A DNA stretch of 64,000 nucleotides from JAGOEF01 sp029564465 (GTDB taxonomy: Bacteria > Bacteroidota > Bacteroidia > Bacteroidales > ML635J-15). The position numbers and the translations under genes are program-made. Shown here one piece after another: positions 27,404 through 38,200 of this stretch (positions are counted from its first letter, which is position 1; every line of letters begins with the position of its first letter). The notes beneath the pieces are model-generated. The model saw only the letters and a program-made list of their open reading frames with translations. It was not told where the DNA came from and did no database searches. The stretch spans positions 11,941 to 75,940 of the forward strand of contig JAKQPY010000154.1 of assembly GCA_029564465.1 (NCBI GenBank). The letters are read 5' to 3'.

Positions 27404-27982
27404 ATGGAAAAAAGTATCAAAGGAACTAAAACAGAACAAAACCTGCTAAAAGCATTTGCAGGTGAATCGCAGGCACGCGCAAGGTATATGATGTTCGCCT
27501 CAAAGGCTAAAGAAGAAGGCTACGAACAAATCTCAGGAATTTTTACCGAAACGGCAGATCAGGAGTATCAGCATGCCAAACGTTTCTTCAGTTTCCTCGA
27601 AGGAGGAATGCTTGAAATTACTGCCATGTATCCGGCAGGCAAAGTGGGAACCACCTACGAAAACCTTCAGGAAGCAGCGCATGGCGAAAACGAAGAATGG
27701 ACAGAACTGTACCCCGAATTTGCTAAAATAGCCGAAGAAGAAGGGTTTACTCAAGTTTCTTCCGTTTTCAAAATTATTGCTAAGGCCGAAGTAACCCACG
27801 AAAAACGCTATCGTAAGCTTATTGCGAATATCGAAGCCAATTCGGTATTCGAAAAATCAGAAAAAGTTACATGGTATTGCCGCAAATGTGGTTATGTTCA
27901 CGAAGGAACCAAACCGCCAAAAAACTGTCCGGCATGTCTGCATCCTCAGGCTTACTTTGAGCTTCAGGCCGAAAATTACTAA
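27404..27982 (+). CDS. rbr: Rubrerythrin
   Basis: This 192-residue cytosolic peroxide-reducing protein protects anaerobes from oxidative stress. The N-terminal ferritin-like four-helix domain (residues 1-145) holds the di-iron ligands in AFAGESQARARY, ETADQEYQHAKRF, HGENEEW and KAEVTHEKRY. The C-terminal rubredoxin-like domain binds one iron through two CxxC pairs (WYCRKCGYVHEG and NCPACLHPQAYF). Length and order are standard. It has its own flanking terminators and so is a single-gene unit. No exact -7 box was found in front. Confidence 0.97.
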   Translation: MEKSIKGTKTEQNLLKAFAGESQARARYMMFASKAKEEGYEQISGIFTETADQEYQHAKRFFSFLEGGMLEITAMYPAGKVGTTYENLQEAAHGENEEWTELYPEFAKIAEEEGFTQVSSVFKIIAKAEVTHEKRYRKLIANIEANSVFEKSEKVTWYCRKCGYVHEGTKPPKNCPACLHPQAYFELQAENY

Positions 27983-28002
27983 GATTAAAATTTGAATAAC
28001 AG

Positions 28003-28027
28003 AAAGACGCGAACAGCGTCTTTTTTT
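28003..28027 (+). terminator. Terminator between rubrerythrin and murB
   Basis: Stem AAAGACGC (28003-28010) and GCGTCTTT (28016-28023) with a GAACA loop and a T-run to 28027. It abuts the murB stop and has A/T runs on both sides, so it may serve both convergent genes. Confidence 0.85.
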
Positions 28028-29042
28028 ATGGTAAAATATTTACCTCATACTCGAGTTCTACACCAAATTTATCCTTTACTTTTTGCCTTACCTCATCAGC
28101 TAAAGAAATAATTTCTTTTCCTTCGGCACCACCCAGGTTAATCAGAACCAGAGCCTGGTTTTTGTGAACCCCCGCCCTGCCCTTCTGGAAACCCTTAAAC
28201 CCACATTGATCAATGAGCCAACCGGCAGCCAGTTTTACAAAATGAGTGGTGTAATCAAAATATCGGACTTCAGGAAACTTACAAAGAATATCTTCTAATT
28301 CTGTTTTTAAAACCACCGGGTTTTTAAAGAAACTGCCTGCATTTCCGATGAGTTTATAATCAGGTAATTTGGAATCACGTATCTTGCAAACCGCTTCTCG
28401 CACCTCGCTGAGTTCAGGATTGCAATTATTTCCAAAATAATTTACCAGATCGGCATAATTCAAATTCAGGTTTTTAATTTTCGACAAGCTGAAAATGACC
28501 GAAGTAATTACAACTTTACTCTTCAGTTCGTTTTTAAAAATACTGTCGCGATAGCCAAACCGACATTCGTAGTTGAGATACGAAACAGGTTTACCTGTTG
28601 CAATCTCAATGCCTTTTACCAGTTTAATAACATTCCTGACCTCATCACCATAAGCTCCAATATTCTGGACAGGAACCGCCCCTACAGAACCCGGTATTGC
28701 TGACAGGTTTTCGATACCGTATAGCCTTTTTTCAACTGCCCAGTTTACAAAATCATCCCAGACCTCACCAGCAGCCACCTCGACCACAGTGCATACTTCG
28801 GTTTCGTCGAGAACACGAATTCCTTTATTGACAGGATGAATTATTAGGCCTTCAAAATTCCCGGCAAAAAGCACATTACTGCCGCCTCCCAGCACGAAAA
28901 CGTTCTCCTGTGACAGACCAGAACCTATAAATTCCGCCAAATCATCCTCATCTATAAAACTAAAGAACTTCGCTGCTTTTGCATCAACACCAAAGGTGTT
29001 GAACTCTTTTAGAGATACATTTTCGGCTATTTCGAACGACAT
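28026..29042 (-). CDS. murB: UDP-N-acetylenolpyruvoylglucosamine reductase
   Basis: This 338-residue cytosolic flavoenzyme reduces the enolpyruvyl group with NADPH to give UDP-N-acetylmuramate in peptidoglycan synthesis. The FAD-binding domain shows NTFGVDAKAAKFF, LGGGSNVLFAGNFEGLII and GIENLSAIPGSVGAVPVQNI. The C-terminal domain has GSFFKNPVV (with the catalytic Ser region) and AGWLIDQCGFKG. The length fits type I MurB of the E. coli class. It is divergent to the glycosyltransferase. Confidence 0.97.
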   Translation of the reverse strand: MSFEIAENVSLKEFNTFGVDAKAAKFFSFIDEDDLAEFIGSGLSQENVFVLGGGSNVLFAGNFEGLIIHPVNKGIRVLDETEVCTVVEVAAGEVWDDFVNWAVEKRLYGIENLSAIPGSVGAVPVQNIGAYGDEVRNVIKLVKGIEIATGKPVSYLNYECRFGYRDSIFKNELKSKVVITSVIFSLSKIKNLNLNYADLVNYFGNNCNPELSEVREAVCKIRDSKLPDYKLIGNAGSFFKNPVVLKTELEDILCKFPEVRYFDYTTHFVKLAAGWLIDQCGFKGFQKGRAGVHKNQALVLINLGGAEGKEIISLADEVRQKVKDKFGVELEYEVNILP

Positions 29043-29077
29043 TGCAAAAATTTACTTAATTTTACTATTCTTCGGTT

Positions 29078-29111
29078 CAAAAGTATAATTTTAAAATCGA
29101 AAAAACAGCAA
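29078..29111 (-). promoter_or_regulatory. murB promoter
   Basis: The minus strand has TACTTTTG (29078-29085), an exact TAnnTTTG match, and TTG at 29109-29111 with a 23-nt spacer. Transcription would begin about 28 bases before the murB ATG. It overlaps the start of the divergent glycosyltransferase gene. Confidence 0.55.
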
Positions 29112-29113
29112 TA

Positions 29114-30202
29114 GTGAAAATTGTAGTTTCTGTAAGCAACGACATTGTTACCGACCAACGGGTACATCGGGTGTGCAACACACTGATTGACAATGACTTT
29201 AAAGTTGTACTTCTGGGTCGTAAAAAACAAAATTCTCCAACATTGGGCATATATTCATTCGAAACCAAGCGTTTCAGGTTACTGTTCGAAAAAGGTCCAT
29301 TGTTTTACGCATGTCTGAATATGCGGCTATTTCTTTATTTGCTTTTCGTCAAAGCCGATATTTTTTTGAGCAATGACCTCGATACATTGCCCGCCAATTA
29401 TTATGCTGCAAAAATACGGTGCAAGAAACTGGTATACGACAGCCATGAGTTATTTACCGAAGTACCCGAACTGCAAGGCCGGCCACGCGTAAAAGCATTC
29501 TGGGAACGCATCGAAAAACGAATACTTCCCAACATTAAATACAGCTATACAGTGTGCGAAAGTATTGCAGCTTACTACAATCAAAAATATGGAATTGAGA
29601 TGCATGTGGTAAGAAACGTTCCTACTAAAAAAGAAATTCAGATACCTTTTCATGAAAGAGGAAATGTATTTATTTATCAGGGAGTTTTAAATAAGGGTCG
29701 TGGACTCGAGATGCTGATTGAATCCATGGTTCATTTAAAAGAATACCAGTTGATAATTGCCGGCAGTGGTGATATCGAAGATAAGCTTAAACATATTGCT
29801 GCTGAACACAAAGCCGATAATGTATTGTTTGCGGGAAGAATCCCGCCTGAGGCACTTCATGCACTTACCTGTAAGGCAATTCTCGGATTTTCGCTCGAAG
29901 AAGATTTGGGACTGAACTACCGATTTGCTTTGCCCAATAAAATTTTTGACTATATTCAGGCAGGTGTGCCGGTGATGGTAAGTAAATTGCCTGAAATGGA
30001 AAAGTTAGTTACACTATATACTGTAGGTCAATGTTCATTAGCAACCACAGTACAACAGTTGTCCGGTGAAATACAAAAAATAATAGGCAATAAATCTTAT
30101 AGAGAATTATATCATCCGAATTGCCTTAAGGCTGCTGAAACTCTGCATTGGGGCAACGAAAAACAGATACTCACATCATTGTTTGAATCCATCAAATCCT
30201 AA
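29114..30202 (+). CDS. Glycosyltransferase, GT4 (GT-B fold) family
   Basis: This 362-residue protein is read from the GTG at 29114 (MKIVVSVSNDIVTDQRVHRV). The N-terminal Rossmann-like half includes FLSNDLDTLPANYYAA and LVYDSHELFTEVPEL. The C-terminal half has FIYQGVLNKGRGLEMLIES, the LIIAGSGDIEDKL strand and the donor-binding region GLNYRFALPNKIFDYIQAGVPV. This is the GT4 pattern of cell-envelope polysaccharide or glycolipid glycosyltransferases, though the usual second Glu of EX7E is not obvious to me. The sugar is unknown. Two membrane-protein genes follow within 8 and 11 bases, so the three may form an operon. Confidence 0.9.
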   Translation: MKIVVSVSNDIVTDQRVHRVCNTLIDNDFKVVLLGRKKQNSPTLGIYSFETKRFRLLFEKGPLFYACLNMRLFLYLLFVKADIFLSNDLDTLPANYYAAKIRCKKLVYDSHELFTEVPELQGRPRVKAFWERIEKRILPNIKYSYTVCESIAAYYNQKYGIEMHVVRNVPTKKEIQIPFHERGNVFIYQGVLNKGRGLEMLIESMVHLKEYQLIIAGSGDIEDKLKHIAAEHKADNVLFAGRIPPEALHALTCKAILGFSLEEDLGLNYRFALPNKIFDYIQAGVPVMVSKLPEMEKLVTLYTVGQCSLATTVQQLSGEIQKIIGNKSYRELYHPNCLKAAETLHWGNEKQILTSLFESIKS

Positions 30203-30210
30203 AAATTGTC

Positions 30211-31539
30211 ATGAGTATAACCGAAAAAGACATCACTGTCAACAGTTTCTCGCTTACAATATGCGGAATGTTCCGATACGATAAAGCAGCTTTTTATTCA
30301 CGCAATGATATTGAGAATTATTTTGTTCCATGGCAGCACCGCCTTAGCGAAAGTCAGCGTGAACCAACGAGAAAACATTTACAAAACAGTTACTACGATA
30401 GTTTCTTAAGTAACATGTATCCCGAAATTCTGCATGCTGAAATGTTTAACAGCGCAAGCCGTGCCAATGTTTTGAATCATTTCACCGACAAACAGCTCAT
30501 CGAAAAACCCACAGATTATGAGGCTATCCATTGCGAATTGCAAGACCGACTTTCCGATTTTTCGATGAAATTTTCATATATCGATGTCTATCTGTTTCCT
30601 GAACAAACAGGTGTATTCAGCATTAACATTGTTTTAGAGGGCAAACCTGACTTGGCACAAATAAGTAACTGCATGTATCTGATTCGTCAACCCTCGGTGC
30701 TTCTTTGCATTAATGGTGAACACAAACCATTATATAATTTTATCGAAGATGAAATTATAAAACCAATCAACGGAGCCAGCGACTGGACTGCCTATAACCC
30801 CCAACTGAAGTTGTTTAGCTTAATAGACATTGCTAACAATATTGATACCGGTGATTTGCTTGCAATGCTATATGACTTGGGCAATGTTGCGCGATTAGGA
30901 ACAGCAGCTGGCAACAATGAATTTTCACCATCAAAAACATATTACAACGACCTTATCGAAAACCATACCATTTCGGTTTATAATAACTGGGCCGCTTTGG
31001 CTTTGTACGACACATTCACACGTATAAGCATTAACTATCCCGACACATACAGAGCATGGGAAAATGAATATTTTAACATATACGTGCATTGCCTGCATCT
31101 GAAGTTTTACATGTACTACACCAATTCACAATTGAGCGATATTATCAATGTTTCGAAGCGCACCAAGGCTATCCGGAACGAATTTATTGCATTTCTGAAC
31201 AAATACCAACACATTCAAATTTCGTATAAGTTTCTGCCCGACAAAATTAAAGACCGTTTGTTTATTGCTCTTGACATTCCTTCGGAAACAGAACATCTTG
31301 AGCAAAAAGTACAGCGCATCAACGAGCTATCGCAAGAGGCAAAAATGGAATCGAGCAACTTAATCCTCTATATCATTGCTTTGCTGGGCATTGTGCAGTC
31401 AATTGTTGCCTTTTCCGACTGGTTTGTAAAACTGGGGATTTCAGATAAATTTGTCTATCCCAATGGAAGCCTTTTTTTCAGTGTATTACTGGTATCGTTA
31501 ATAGGTGCGATTTTTTTAATTCGTAATAAGAAACGATAA
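30211..31539 (+). CDS. Unknown protein with C-terminal helical stalk and two membrane segments
   Basis: This 442-residue protein has about 370 mostly soluble residues, then a charged helix (SETEHLEQKVQRINELSQEA) leading into two hydrophobic segments (LILYIIALLGIVQSIVAFSD and FFSVLLVSLIGAIFLI) and a basic tail. The layout (soluble domain, stalk helix, two C-terminal helices) resembles CorA-like ion channels. The CorA signature GxN between the helices is not seen, so this is a topological comparison only. It lies between a glycosyltransferase and another membrane protein. Confidence 0.65.
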   Translation: MSITEKDITVNSFSLTICGMFRYDKAAFYSRNDIENYFVPWQHRLSESQREPTRKHLQNSYYDSFLSNMYPEILHAEMFNSASRANVLNHFTDKQLIEKPTDYEAIHCELQDRLSDFSMKFSYIDVYLFPEQTGVFSINIVLEGKPDLAQISNCMYLIRQPSVLLCINGEHKPLYNFIEDEIIKPINGASDWTAYNPQLKLFSLIDIANNIDTGDLLAMLYDLGNVARLGTAAGNNEFSPSKTYYNDLIENHTISVYNNWAALALYDTFTRISINYPDTYRAWENEYFNIYVHCLHLKFYMYYTNSQLSDIINVSKRTKAIRNEFIAFLNKYQHIQISYKFLPDKIKDRLFIALDIPSETEHLEQKVQRINELSQEAKMESSNLILYIIALLGIVQSIVAFSDWFVKLGISDKFVYPNGSLFFSVLLVSLIGAIFLIRNKKR

Positions 31540-31550
31540 TTAACCGCAAT

Positions 31551-32408
31551 ATGAAAACCAAAAAAATCATTTATTTCGGGCTGCTTGCTTTTTCGGTTGC
31601 AGCATTAGTTTCAAGCATACTTATTAACCCCAACCGTTTTGCTATTATTATTTTGCTGACAATTTTTTCTGGTATTTTATCAGCAACGGGATTAACACAT
31701 ATCTATGCTTCAACAAAAAAGTCTTTCAAAATATCGAGATTTCTATTATTCTCTGCACTGGCAATACTAATTGCACTGATAATTGTTTTTATTTTTTACG
31801 AAAACGATTTCATCATCTTTGTAGTTATTTTAAGTGCGCTATTATTAATCTTTTCTGCCTTATCAATGATTGTATATAAGCAAAAAACCGACTTATTTGT
31901 TCTGATTTCAATTTTGATCTGTTTGACCGGCTTTATTTTTAAAATGTATCACTTTCCTGGAGCATCAATTTTTATGATTACCGGATTTGGGTTTGGGGCA
32001 ATCCTGAACATGCAACTTATTCATTATAAGATTACTTCCTACGAAAGTCACATCAATGTAAAATTGAATTTTTTCAAGAATTTCATCTGCATCACACTGT
32101 TTATAAGCTATTTTGCCACAATGTTCCGTTTTCAGCACTTCCCCTTTGGCGGCTTACTCGAACTAATCAGCCTGGTGACAATAATCATTACGATACTTTC
32201 CTTTGTCTTTCTGTTGCCCAGTTCAAATTTTATAGAGTGGACAAAACAGCACAAACTTCTGTTTTACAGAGGCTTACTGATCCCTGTCATTTTTTTCGCA
32301 AGCTTGCTATCACTTTCTTATGTATTTCCAGAAACCTTTCAGCAATTGTTTCAACTAAACTCAAAAAAAGAAGCATTTTTCATGACTCTATATGAAATTC
32401 CCGAATAA
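31551..32408 (+). CDS. Polytopic membrane protein with two GldL-like motifs
   Basis: This 285-residue protein has seven or eight hydrophobic segments. Residues 130-137 read FKMYHFPG and 192-200 read FRFQHFPFG, both like the FKxxHxPG loop of GldL, the T9SS/gliding motor ring protein. The rest is not GldL-like: there is no long cytoplasmic tail, and no GldM-like gene is next to it. It starts 11 bases after the CorA-like gene and converges on the first STAND gene with a 2-base gap. Function is unknown. Confidence 0.65.
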   Translation: MKTKKIIYFGLLAFSVAALVSSILINPNRFAIIILLTIFSGILSATGLTHIYASTKKSFKISRFLLFSALAILIALIIVFIFYENDFIIFVVILSALLLIFSALSMIVYKQKTDLFVLISILICLTGFIFKMYHFPGASIFMITGFGFGAILNMQLIHYKITSYESHINVKLNFFKNFICITLFISYFATMFRFQHFPFGGLLELISLVTIIITILSFVFLLPSSNFIEWTKQHKLLFYRGLLIPVIFFASLLSLSYVFPETFQQLFQLNSKKEAFFMTLYEIPE

Positions 32409-32410
32409 TA

Positions 32411-35125
32411 TTATGGCATAAATATTTGCCCATCAAATACAAGTTCCTTCAAATACGAAATATCAATCGGATACTGATATAATCTGTTCTCATTAATTGT
32501 CAGCAAGTGTTTCCCATTGGGTGAAAACTCCGGCTTTTGGCCATCGAATACAAACACAGGATATCCATTATTCCTGTCTAAAACACTGATGAGAACTGTC
32601 TCGTTAAGGCCTTCGACCTGTAGGGCAAATAATTTTCCATTGTCGGTCGCATCAATTGACGAATAAATTGTATCTCCTTCCAGCTCAGGAATAAACCAAC
32701 TTGAAAAAATAGCGTTTTTATACCGCTTTATTGTGCCTTCAGCAACGCTATCAATGCTCATACCTGATAAAACAAAATCGCGATTTATCGTTGCAGGGTC
32801 GAAAGTCTTTAATGTTCCTGCGTTTCCATACCGGTTGATAATTATTGCTGATTTTGTTTTCGAAAATACTGCCCGGTAAACAGGCGACATCTGCGAACAG
32901 GCATATATACTTCTGTCATCGTTCAAATAGCCATGTTCTTCTCCGGTTAAGCGCCACATCCGAATTGTACTGTCAGCAGACGCAGTCAGAATATAATTCG
33001 ATTCTTTGTTGAAAACAGCACTCCAAACGATGTCAGAATGACCCTTAAGAACGCTTCTCTTGTCGTATTTCTCAGTCTTTTCGTTGTATTTCCAAATCTG
33101 CGCTGTTGCATCTTTCGAAGCTGTTACCAACCATTTTGCATCTGGTGAAATGCAAACCGAAGTAACTGCGGCCGAATGGGATGACAGTTTTTGTAACATT
33201 TCCCCATTACGCTTATCATAAATCACCACACTGCTATCGGCCGAAATACATGCAAGATGGTGTTGCGCTGGTGCAAAACTAAGCATATCATGGGTATTAA
33301 TTAGCCCTGATTGGGTTTGCAGCGCAAATATTTTTTCACCATTAAGCGTAAAGAGAATTATCGAATCCTGGGAGCTTACACATGCAACATATTTGGCGTC
33401 ATTAGACATTTTCAACGAGACAATACCTGCATGACAGCTGATTTGGGTTTTTACCTGACCATCTGTATTCCAGATAACAATGGTCGAATCGGCCAGATAA
33501 CCATAAATATAATTTCCTTCTTCGGAATAATGCGCTTCACAAATTTTTGATTCGCAGGGTGTGAATGAGAAACTAAGTCTGTCATTTCCGGTATTTTTGA
33601 GAATTTCGTTTCGCCATCCATAAAAACTATTGATTACAGCTTTTTGAGTAAATGCCGTGGGAAATTCTTCGTGTGCCTCGACTGCACTGCTAAATGCAAG
33701 TTGGTAATTACCATGGTTACCCAAGGCAAACAATGCTTTTTTCTGGGACTCTGTCTTTTTCACTTCGCGTCTAACGTAAATAGTAAGTAATGTAAAAACA
33801 AGGGCCAGCACGACTACCGAAAGAGCGGTAATACGGTTGAGCACTTTGCGGCGTTTAACAATATCACTTTTGCTGGCTTGAATAAATGCTGAGAGCTTAT
33901 CATCAAAATGCAGGCTACTTTCGTAACGATCAAGGTATTTCAGATCGGATACTCCGAGTAAAACGTTTCGTTTTTCGTAAATGAAATACGCATTCTCAAC
34001 AAACTGCCTCACTTCGAACAATTCTTTTTCAGCAATACTAATATTTTCGAATATTTTCTCTGCCAGCGCATCGTGGCGCAATTCGTAACGCCCGTAGTTG
34101 TCGCGGTCGCGCAAAATACGCAGGTTTACAAAATGATTCAACAGGGTTGTAAGTGTTTGCGATTCGATGGTTTTACCCATACTTCGGCAGAAATCAGCAA
34201 TTTCTTCCTGTGTCGATTGTTTTTTGGTGCCTTTGCCCGATACCAACGACTTAAGCATCGTCATCGCCAAATCGCTGTTTTCAAAGCTTTTTACCTGCTC
34301 ATCGAGAAAGTCGCCCAACAAGTCTTTTACGTTCCCGCAATTATCGACCAGAGCGTTAGTAAATGCTGGAACCTGTTTGTGTTCGCCATTCCCGGTGGCT
34401 TGTTTGTACAGCCGGTCGAGAAATACCTGCAAATAAGTAAGTTCTATTTCGCCACCACCAGAGGTCAGGCGGTTCAGCATGTTTTCTGAAAAACCTTCTT
34501 CCACTTCGATCCCCGCAATACGACATGGTCCTTCGATTGCCTGACGCGCATTTTCGAAACCCATTTTTTCGATTCTCACTCGGTTACCCAGAATTTCGGG
34601 GATAATGCGTTCGAATTCAGTGATACCGGCCAAATATTCTTCGCGGATTACAAACAGAAAACGGCATTGCAAATCGCTGTCAACCACAGCCTTCACCGAT
34701 TGCACGAACTGCTGTTTCTCGGTTTTGCTGCCAAAAATCATCAACTCTTCGAACTGGTCGTACACCAAATACACCGGTTTAAAATGGTCGAGATACAACG
34801 AGCGTATCATTTTGCTCATCCATTTGGGTTTATTCAGGTCGGCGCTAACTTCGGTGAGCGAAGCTTTCTGCAGCTCCATCAGCGTGGCTTCGTTTATATC
34901 GCGTCCACGACGGATATTCACCGGCAGCCAGTCGCTATCGTTAAACTTCGACGCCAGTCCGCAATGTATCAGCGACGATTTTCCGGTTCCCGAAACACCG
35001 TAAACAAGCAATATTTTACTCTCAAACACCTTTTGATAGAGTGCTTCTATTTCGCGGTCACGTCCGAAAAACACATTCCGGTCATCGCGCGTGTAAGAAT
35101 CGAGAAATTTAAAGGGACTTTGCAT
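32411..35125 (-). CDS. STAND NTPase (nSTAND1-type) with membrane helix and WD40 sensor, short paralogue
   Basis: This 904-residue protein starts FKFLDSYTRDDRNVFFGRD and has Walker A GVSGTGKSS (43-51), Walker B-like VYLVYDQFEEL (about 115-128), and a winged-helix-like region ending in DNYGRYELRHDALAEKI. Residues about 370-420 are helical. One membrane helix lies at about 428-450 (ALSVVVLALVFTLLTIYV). The rest, about 490-904, consists of WD40-like repeats with clear units such as SHSAAVTSVCISPDAKWLVT and HSDIVWSAVFNKESNYILTA. STAND proteins are ATP-driven signalling switches; many are linked to defence or stress. Its N-terminal half is nearly the same as the next gene's. Confidence 0.85.
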   Translation of the reverse strand: MQSPFKFLDSYTRDDRNVFFGRDREIEALYQKVFESKILLVYGVSGTGKSSLIHCGLASKFNDSDWLPVNIRRGRDINEATLMELQKASLTEVSADLNKPKWMSKMIRSLYLDHFKPVYLVYDQFEELMIFGSKTEKQQFVQSVKAVVDSDLQCRFLFVIREEYLAGITEFERIIPEILGNRVRIEKMGFENARQAIEGPCRIAGIEVEEGFSENMLNRLTSGGGEIELTYLQVFLDRLYKQATGNGEHKQVPAFTNALVDNCGNVKDLLGDFLDEQVKSFENSDLAMTMLKSLVSGKGTKKQSTQEEIADFCRSMGKTIESQTLTTLLNHFVNLRILRDRDNYGRYELRHDALAEKIFENISIAEKELFEVRQFVENAYFIYEKRNVLLGVSDLKYLDRYESSLHFDDKLSAFIQASKSDIVKRRKVLNRITALSVVVLALVFTLLTIYVRREVKKTESQKKALFALGNHGNYQLAFSSAVEAHEEFPTAFTQKAVINSFYGWRNEILKNTGNDRLSFSFTPCESKICEAHYSEEGNYIYGYLADSTIVIWNTDGQVKTQISCHAGIVSLKMSNDAKYVACVSSQDSIILFTLNGEKIFALQTQSGLINTHDMLSFAPAQHHLACISADSSVVIYDKRNGEMLQKLSSHSAAVTSVCISPDAKWLVTASKDATAQIWKYNEKTEKYDKRSVLKGHSDIVWSAVFNKESNYILTASADSTIRMWRLTGEEHGYLNDDRSIYACSQMSPVYRAVFSKTKSAIIINRYGNAGTLKTFDPATINRDFVLSGMSIDSVAEGTIKRYKNAIFSSWFIPELEGDTIYSSIDATDNGKLFALQVEGLNETVLISVLDRNNGYPVFVFDGQKPEFSPNGKHLLTINENRLYQYPIDISYLKELVFDGQIFMP

Positions 35126-35253
35126 AGGGTATTATTATTTTTTCATGTATTGATTTAATATGTAAAATGGAAAATGTTCTCCACTAAGTAAAGCAACTTT
35201 CGTTGATATAGAGTCGGAAACATCATTCCATTTCTTTAAGAAATAATTTTCTT

Positions 35254-38200
35254 TTATTTCTTATCAGTTCGCAATAATTCTAATGTCGTTGCATAACCAA
35301 TATGATAGATTCCTTTCTCTTGGAGGTTTTCAATGTCTTGGATAAATACCGATTGGAATGTACGTTTTTCATCATACATTTCATTATTATATTTTGCATA
35401 CCACTTCATTGCCATAAAATATTTATTTTGCAGTAAATATATTACTGGCTTTTTAGCGAGGGCAGCTTTATTTAAAGGATTATGCTTCAATATGAATTGG
35501 TTAACCTGAAATAAATACTTCACATTAACCATTTTTGTGATATTTTCATCCATGAATAAGTTTAGAATCATCACAAAAAAACTCATACTTTCATCAAATT
35601 CAGTTGAATTTTCAATTGCCTCAAGTAAGGAAACTAAAAGGTATTCTGGATGAATTTCTGAATCATAAAAAACTTCCAAGTTTTCATTGTATAGTGTTAA
35701 TAGCTCGTACTTATCCCAAAAATTATTTGATTTTATAATCTTCATGTGATAAAAACCCCATTCTATCGGATCTACCTCGACATCATATTTAATCAGTTCA
35801 ATATCTGATATTAATTTCCGAAAAACAAAATGTAGTTTTTCGGGATTTTTTTTAATAAGTTCAGAGCTAACTAAGCTTGCTTTTATTAAATAGTCCGCCT
35901 TTGAAACACTGTCAATAGTTAAATCACAATTGCGTTTCAAATAAAAAAATAATTCATTCAATTCTAATTCAGATGCTGTAGTTATTGATTGTTGAAAATC
36001 AAAAACAATTTCGTATTGCATTTTATTACTCAAGCTTAAAACATCGGCGCAGTTTTCACTTAATGGGTATTTGTAATCTGACTTTAACGAGAATAGTAAC
36101 ACCTTATTGAAACCATAGAAACCTACTGATAGGAGTTTACCATTTTGTGACACATCAATATTGGCAAGAGAATTACGAAAAATCAAGCTGCATTTTTTTA
36201 GACCAACCTTATCATACATTTCCAAATTCATATTTTTAAACCCGCCAGCTGTAAAAATTGAAAAAACCGAGTTGATAGCAGCATCTGCAACTTCATTCTC
36301 ATATCCGGGTATAATCAATTTTACGTTTAACAATGAATCAAATACATATAAATTACTTCCTCCAAGGGAAGAATAGTAAAGTTTTTGTTTTTTGTCTTCT
36401 TTAATAAAAGTTTCAAATGGATAATAAATACTTCCTTTCCCTTGATATCTCTTAAGCTCGTTCCCAACACTATCGAGCAAAAGTATTACTCCTTTCATTG
36501 CATCAATAGCAATAATTTGATTGTTGTCTAGCAACTTAACGGCTTGAATAATGGTCCCAGGAATTTCGTCTTTTTCTACTTTTCGGATCAATTCACCACC
36601 TCGGTTGTAAATATAAATGCAACGTTTATTGTCGCATACAGCAATTCGCTTGTTATCTCTCGACAAGTCGATATTAGTAATATATTGACATTCGGTTTTA
36701 ATTGTCAGAATATTTTCTCCATTTAACCCCCACAACCGCACTGTGCTATCTGAAGAAGATGTGAGCATAAATTTTCCATCGTAAGAAACCACAGCATCGT
36801 TGATACCTCGTTTGTGACCAATTAACAAAGTTTCTCTACCTGTTGTCAGATCAACAATTTTCGAAATGGAATCTCTGGAACATATAAACAAACTTTCATC
36901 ATTATTTATAAATGACAAATGTGTTATCTGATTTCTACCGCCGTCGCAATAATTATTACTAATAGCGTTCCCTGTGTAAATTGCGTCCGATTTGGCATTA
37001 GCAGGTACCGTGAATGATTGCAATAGTTGTTGTTCCATATTCCAACGTTTCAAGCTGCCATCAAAAGAGGCAGAAAACAAATAGCTGCCAATAACTTCAA
37101 CATCAAGCACTATGTGTTTATGGCCAAGAAATGAAGATAAAAATTCGCTCTGACCATAAGATGCCAAATAGCTGTAAATATTGTTATCCTCTGTGTAAAT
37201 CATTAAATCGTTTATTCTCCATAACTTAGCGTATTCAGAGGAATTTGTTTGAATCTTGTCAATAAAGTTGCCCTCACTATCATATTCAAGAATAGCATTT
37301 GACGTTCTAAAAAGTAAAGTTTTACCTATTTGAACAAAACCTGATACATTATCATTGAATTCAACAGTGTTTATACAGTTGCCATTGGTGTCCCAGAATT
37401 TGGCGGTTTTATCGTCAGAGCATGTAATAAAAACATTTTCATTGTCAAGAAATTTCAAATCTGCAATATTCTCATTGTGCGCATCTTTATCAACCAAAAG
37501 CGTCCAATTTCTATCGTAGATTTGAAAACTGTGTCTAGCAACACTGATCACAATTTTTTGCCTGTCTGGCGATACAGCAATACATCTTTTCAGCCCAATA
37601 TAATCTGCTGTGCCTGTTCTATCTGGAGCCAATACTGCAATTAAATTCATCGAACTATCCCATACTTTAGCCGTACAATCAAACGATGCTGTAATTATTG
37701 TATTATCATCATAAAAACAAATTTCTGTAATTACACGATTATGAATTGTATCGTACTTAGCTACTAGGTTTCCTGAAGTATCTACCACATGCATTGAACC
37801 ATCGACCATGCCTAAAAACAAAACATCTTTTTGCGGATGTTTTTTCACACAAGATATCCCTGTATTAACCCCGTATATTGTTTTATACAAATTATTAGAA
37901 TAGTAAATCGAATAAATATTTTCCAGGATTTCTTTATTAGCAGTATCAATGCTGTAGGCATATTCTGCCAATCGCAATGCAACTGTAGGGTTTTCGTTAA
38001 CAACTCCCTTAGCTAATGAATTATAATAATTTGCCAACGCTTTTTTCTCATTCTCTTCTGCCTTGCTCCTCTCCCGCATTGCCCACCATGTAAATCCACT
38101 CAGCACAATGAGCAGCACAATGGCTGCTGAAGACAGTATCCAGATTCTCCGCCTGCGGGCTTTGGTAAGTTCACTTTGGCTGCGTTTTATGAATGTTTCG

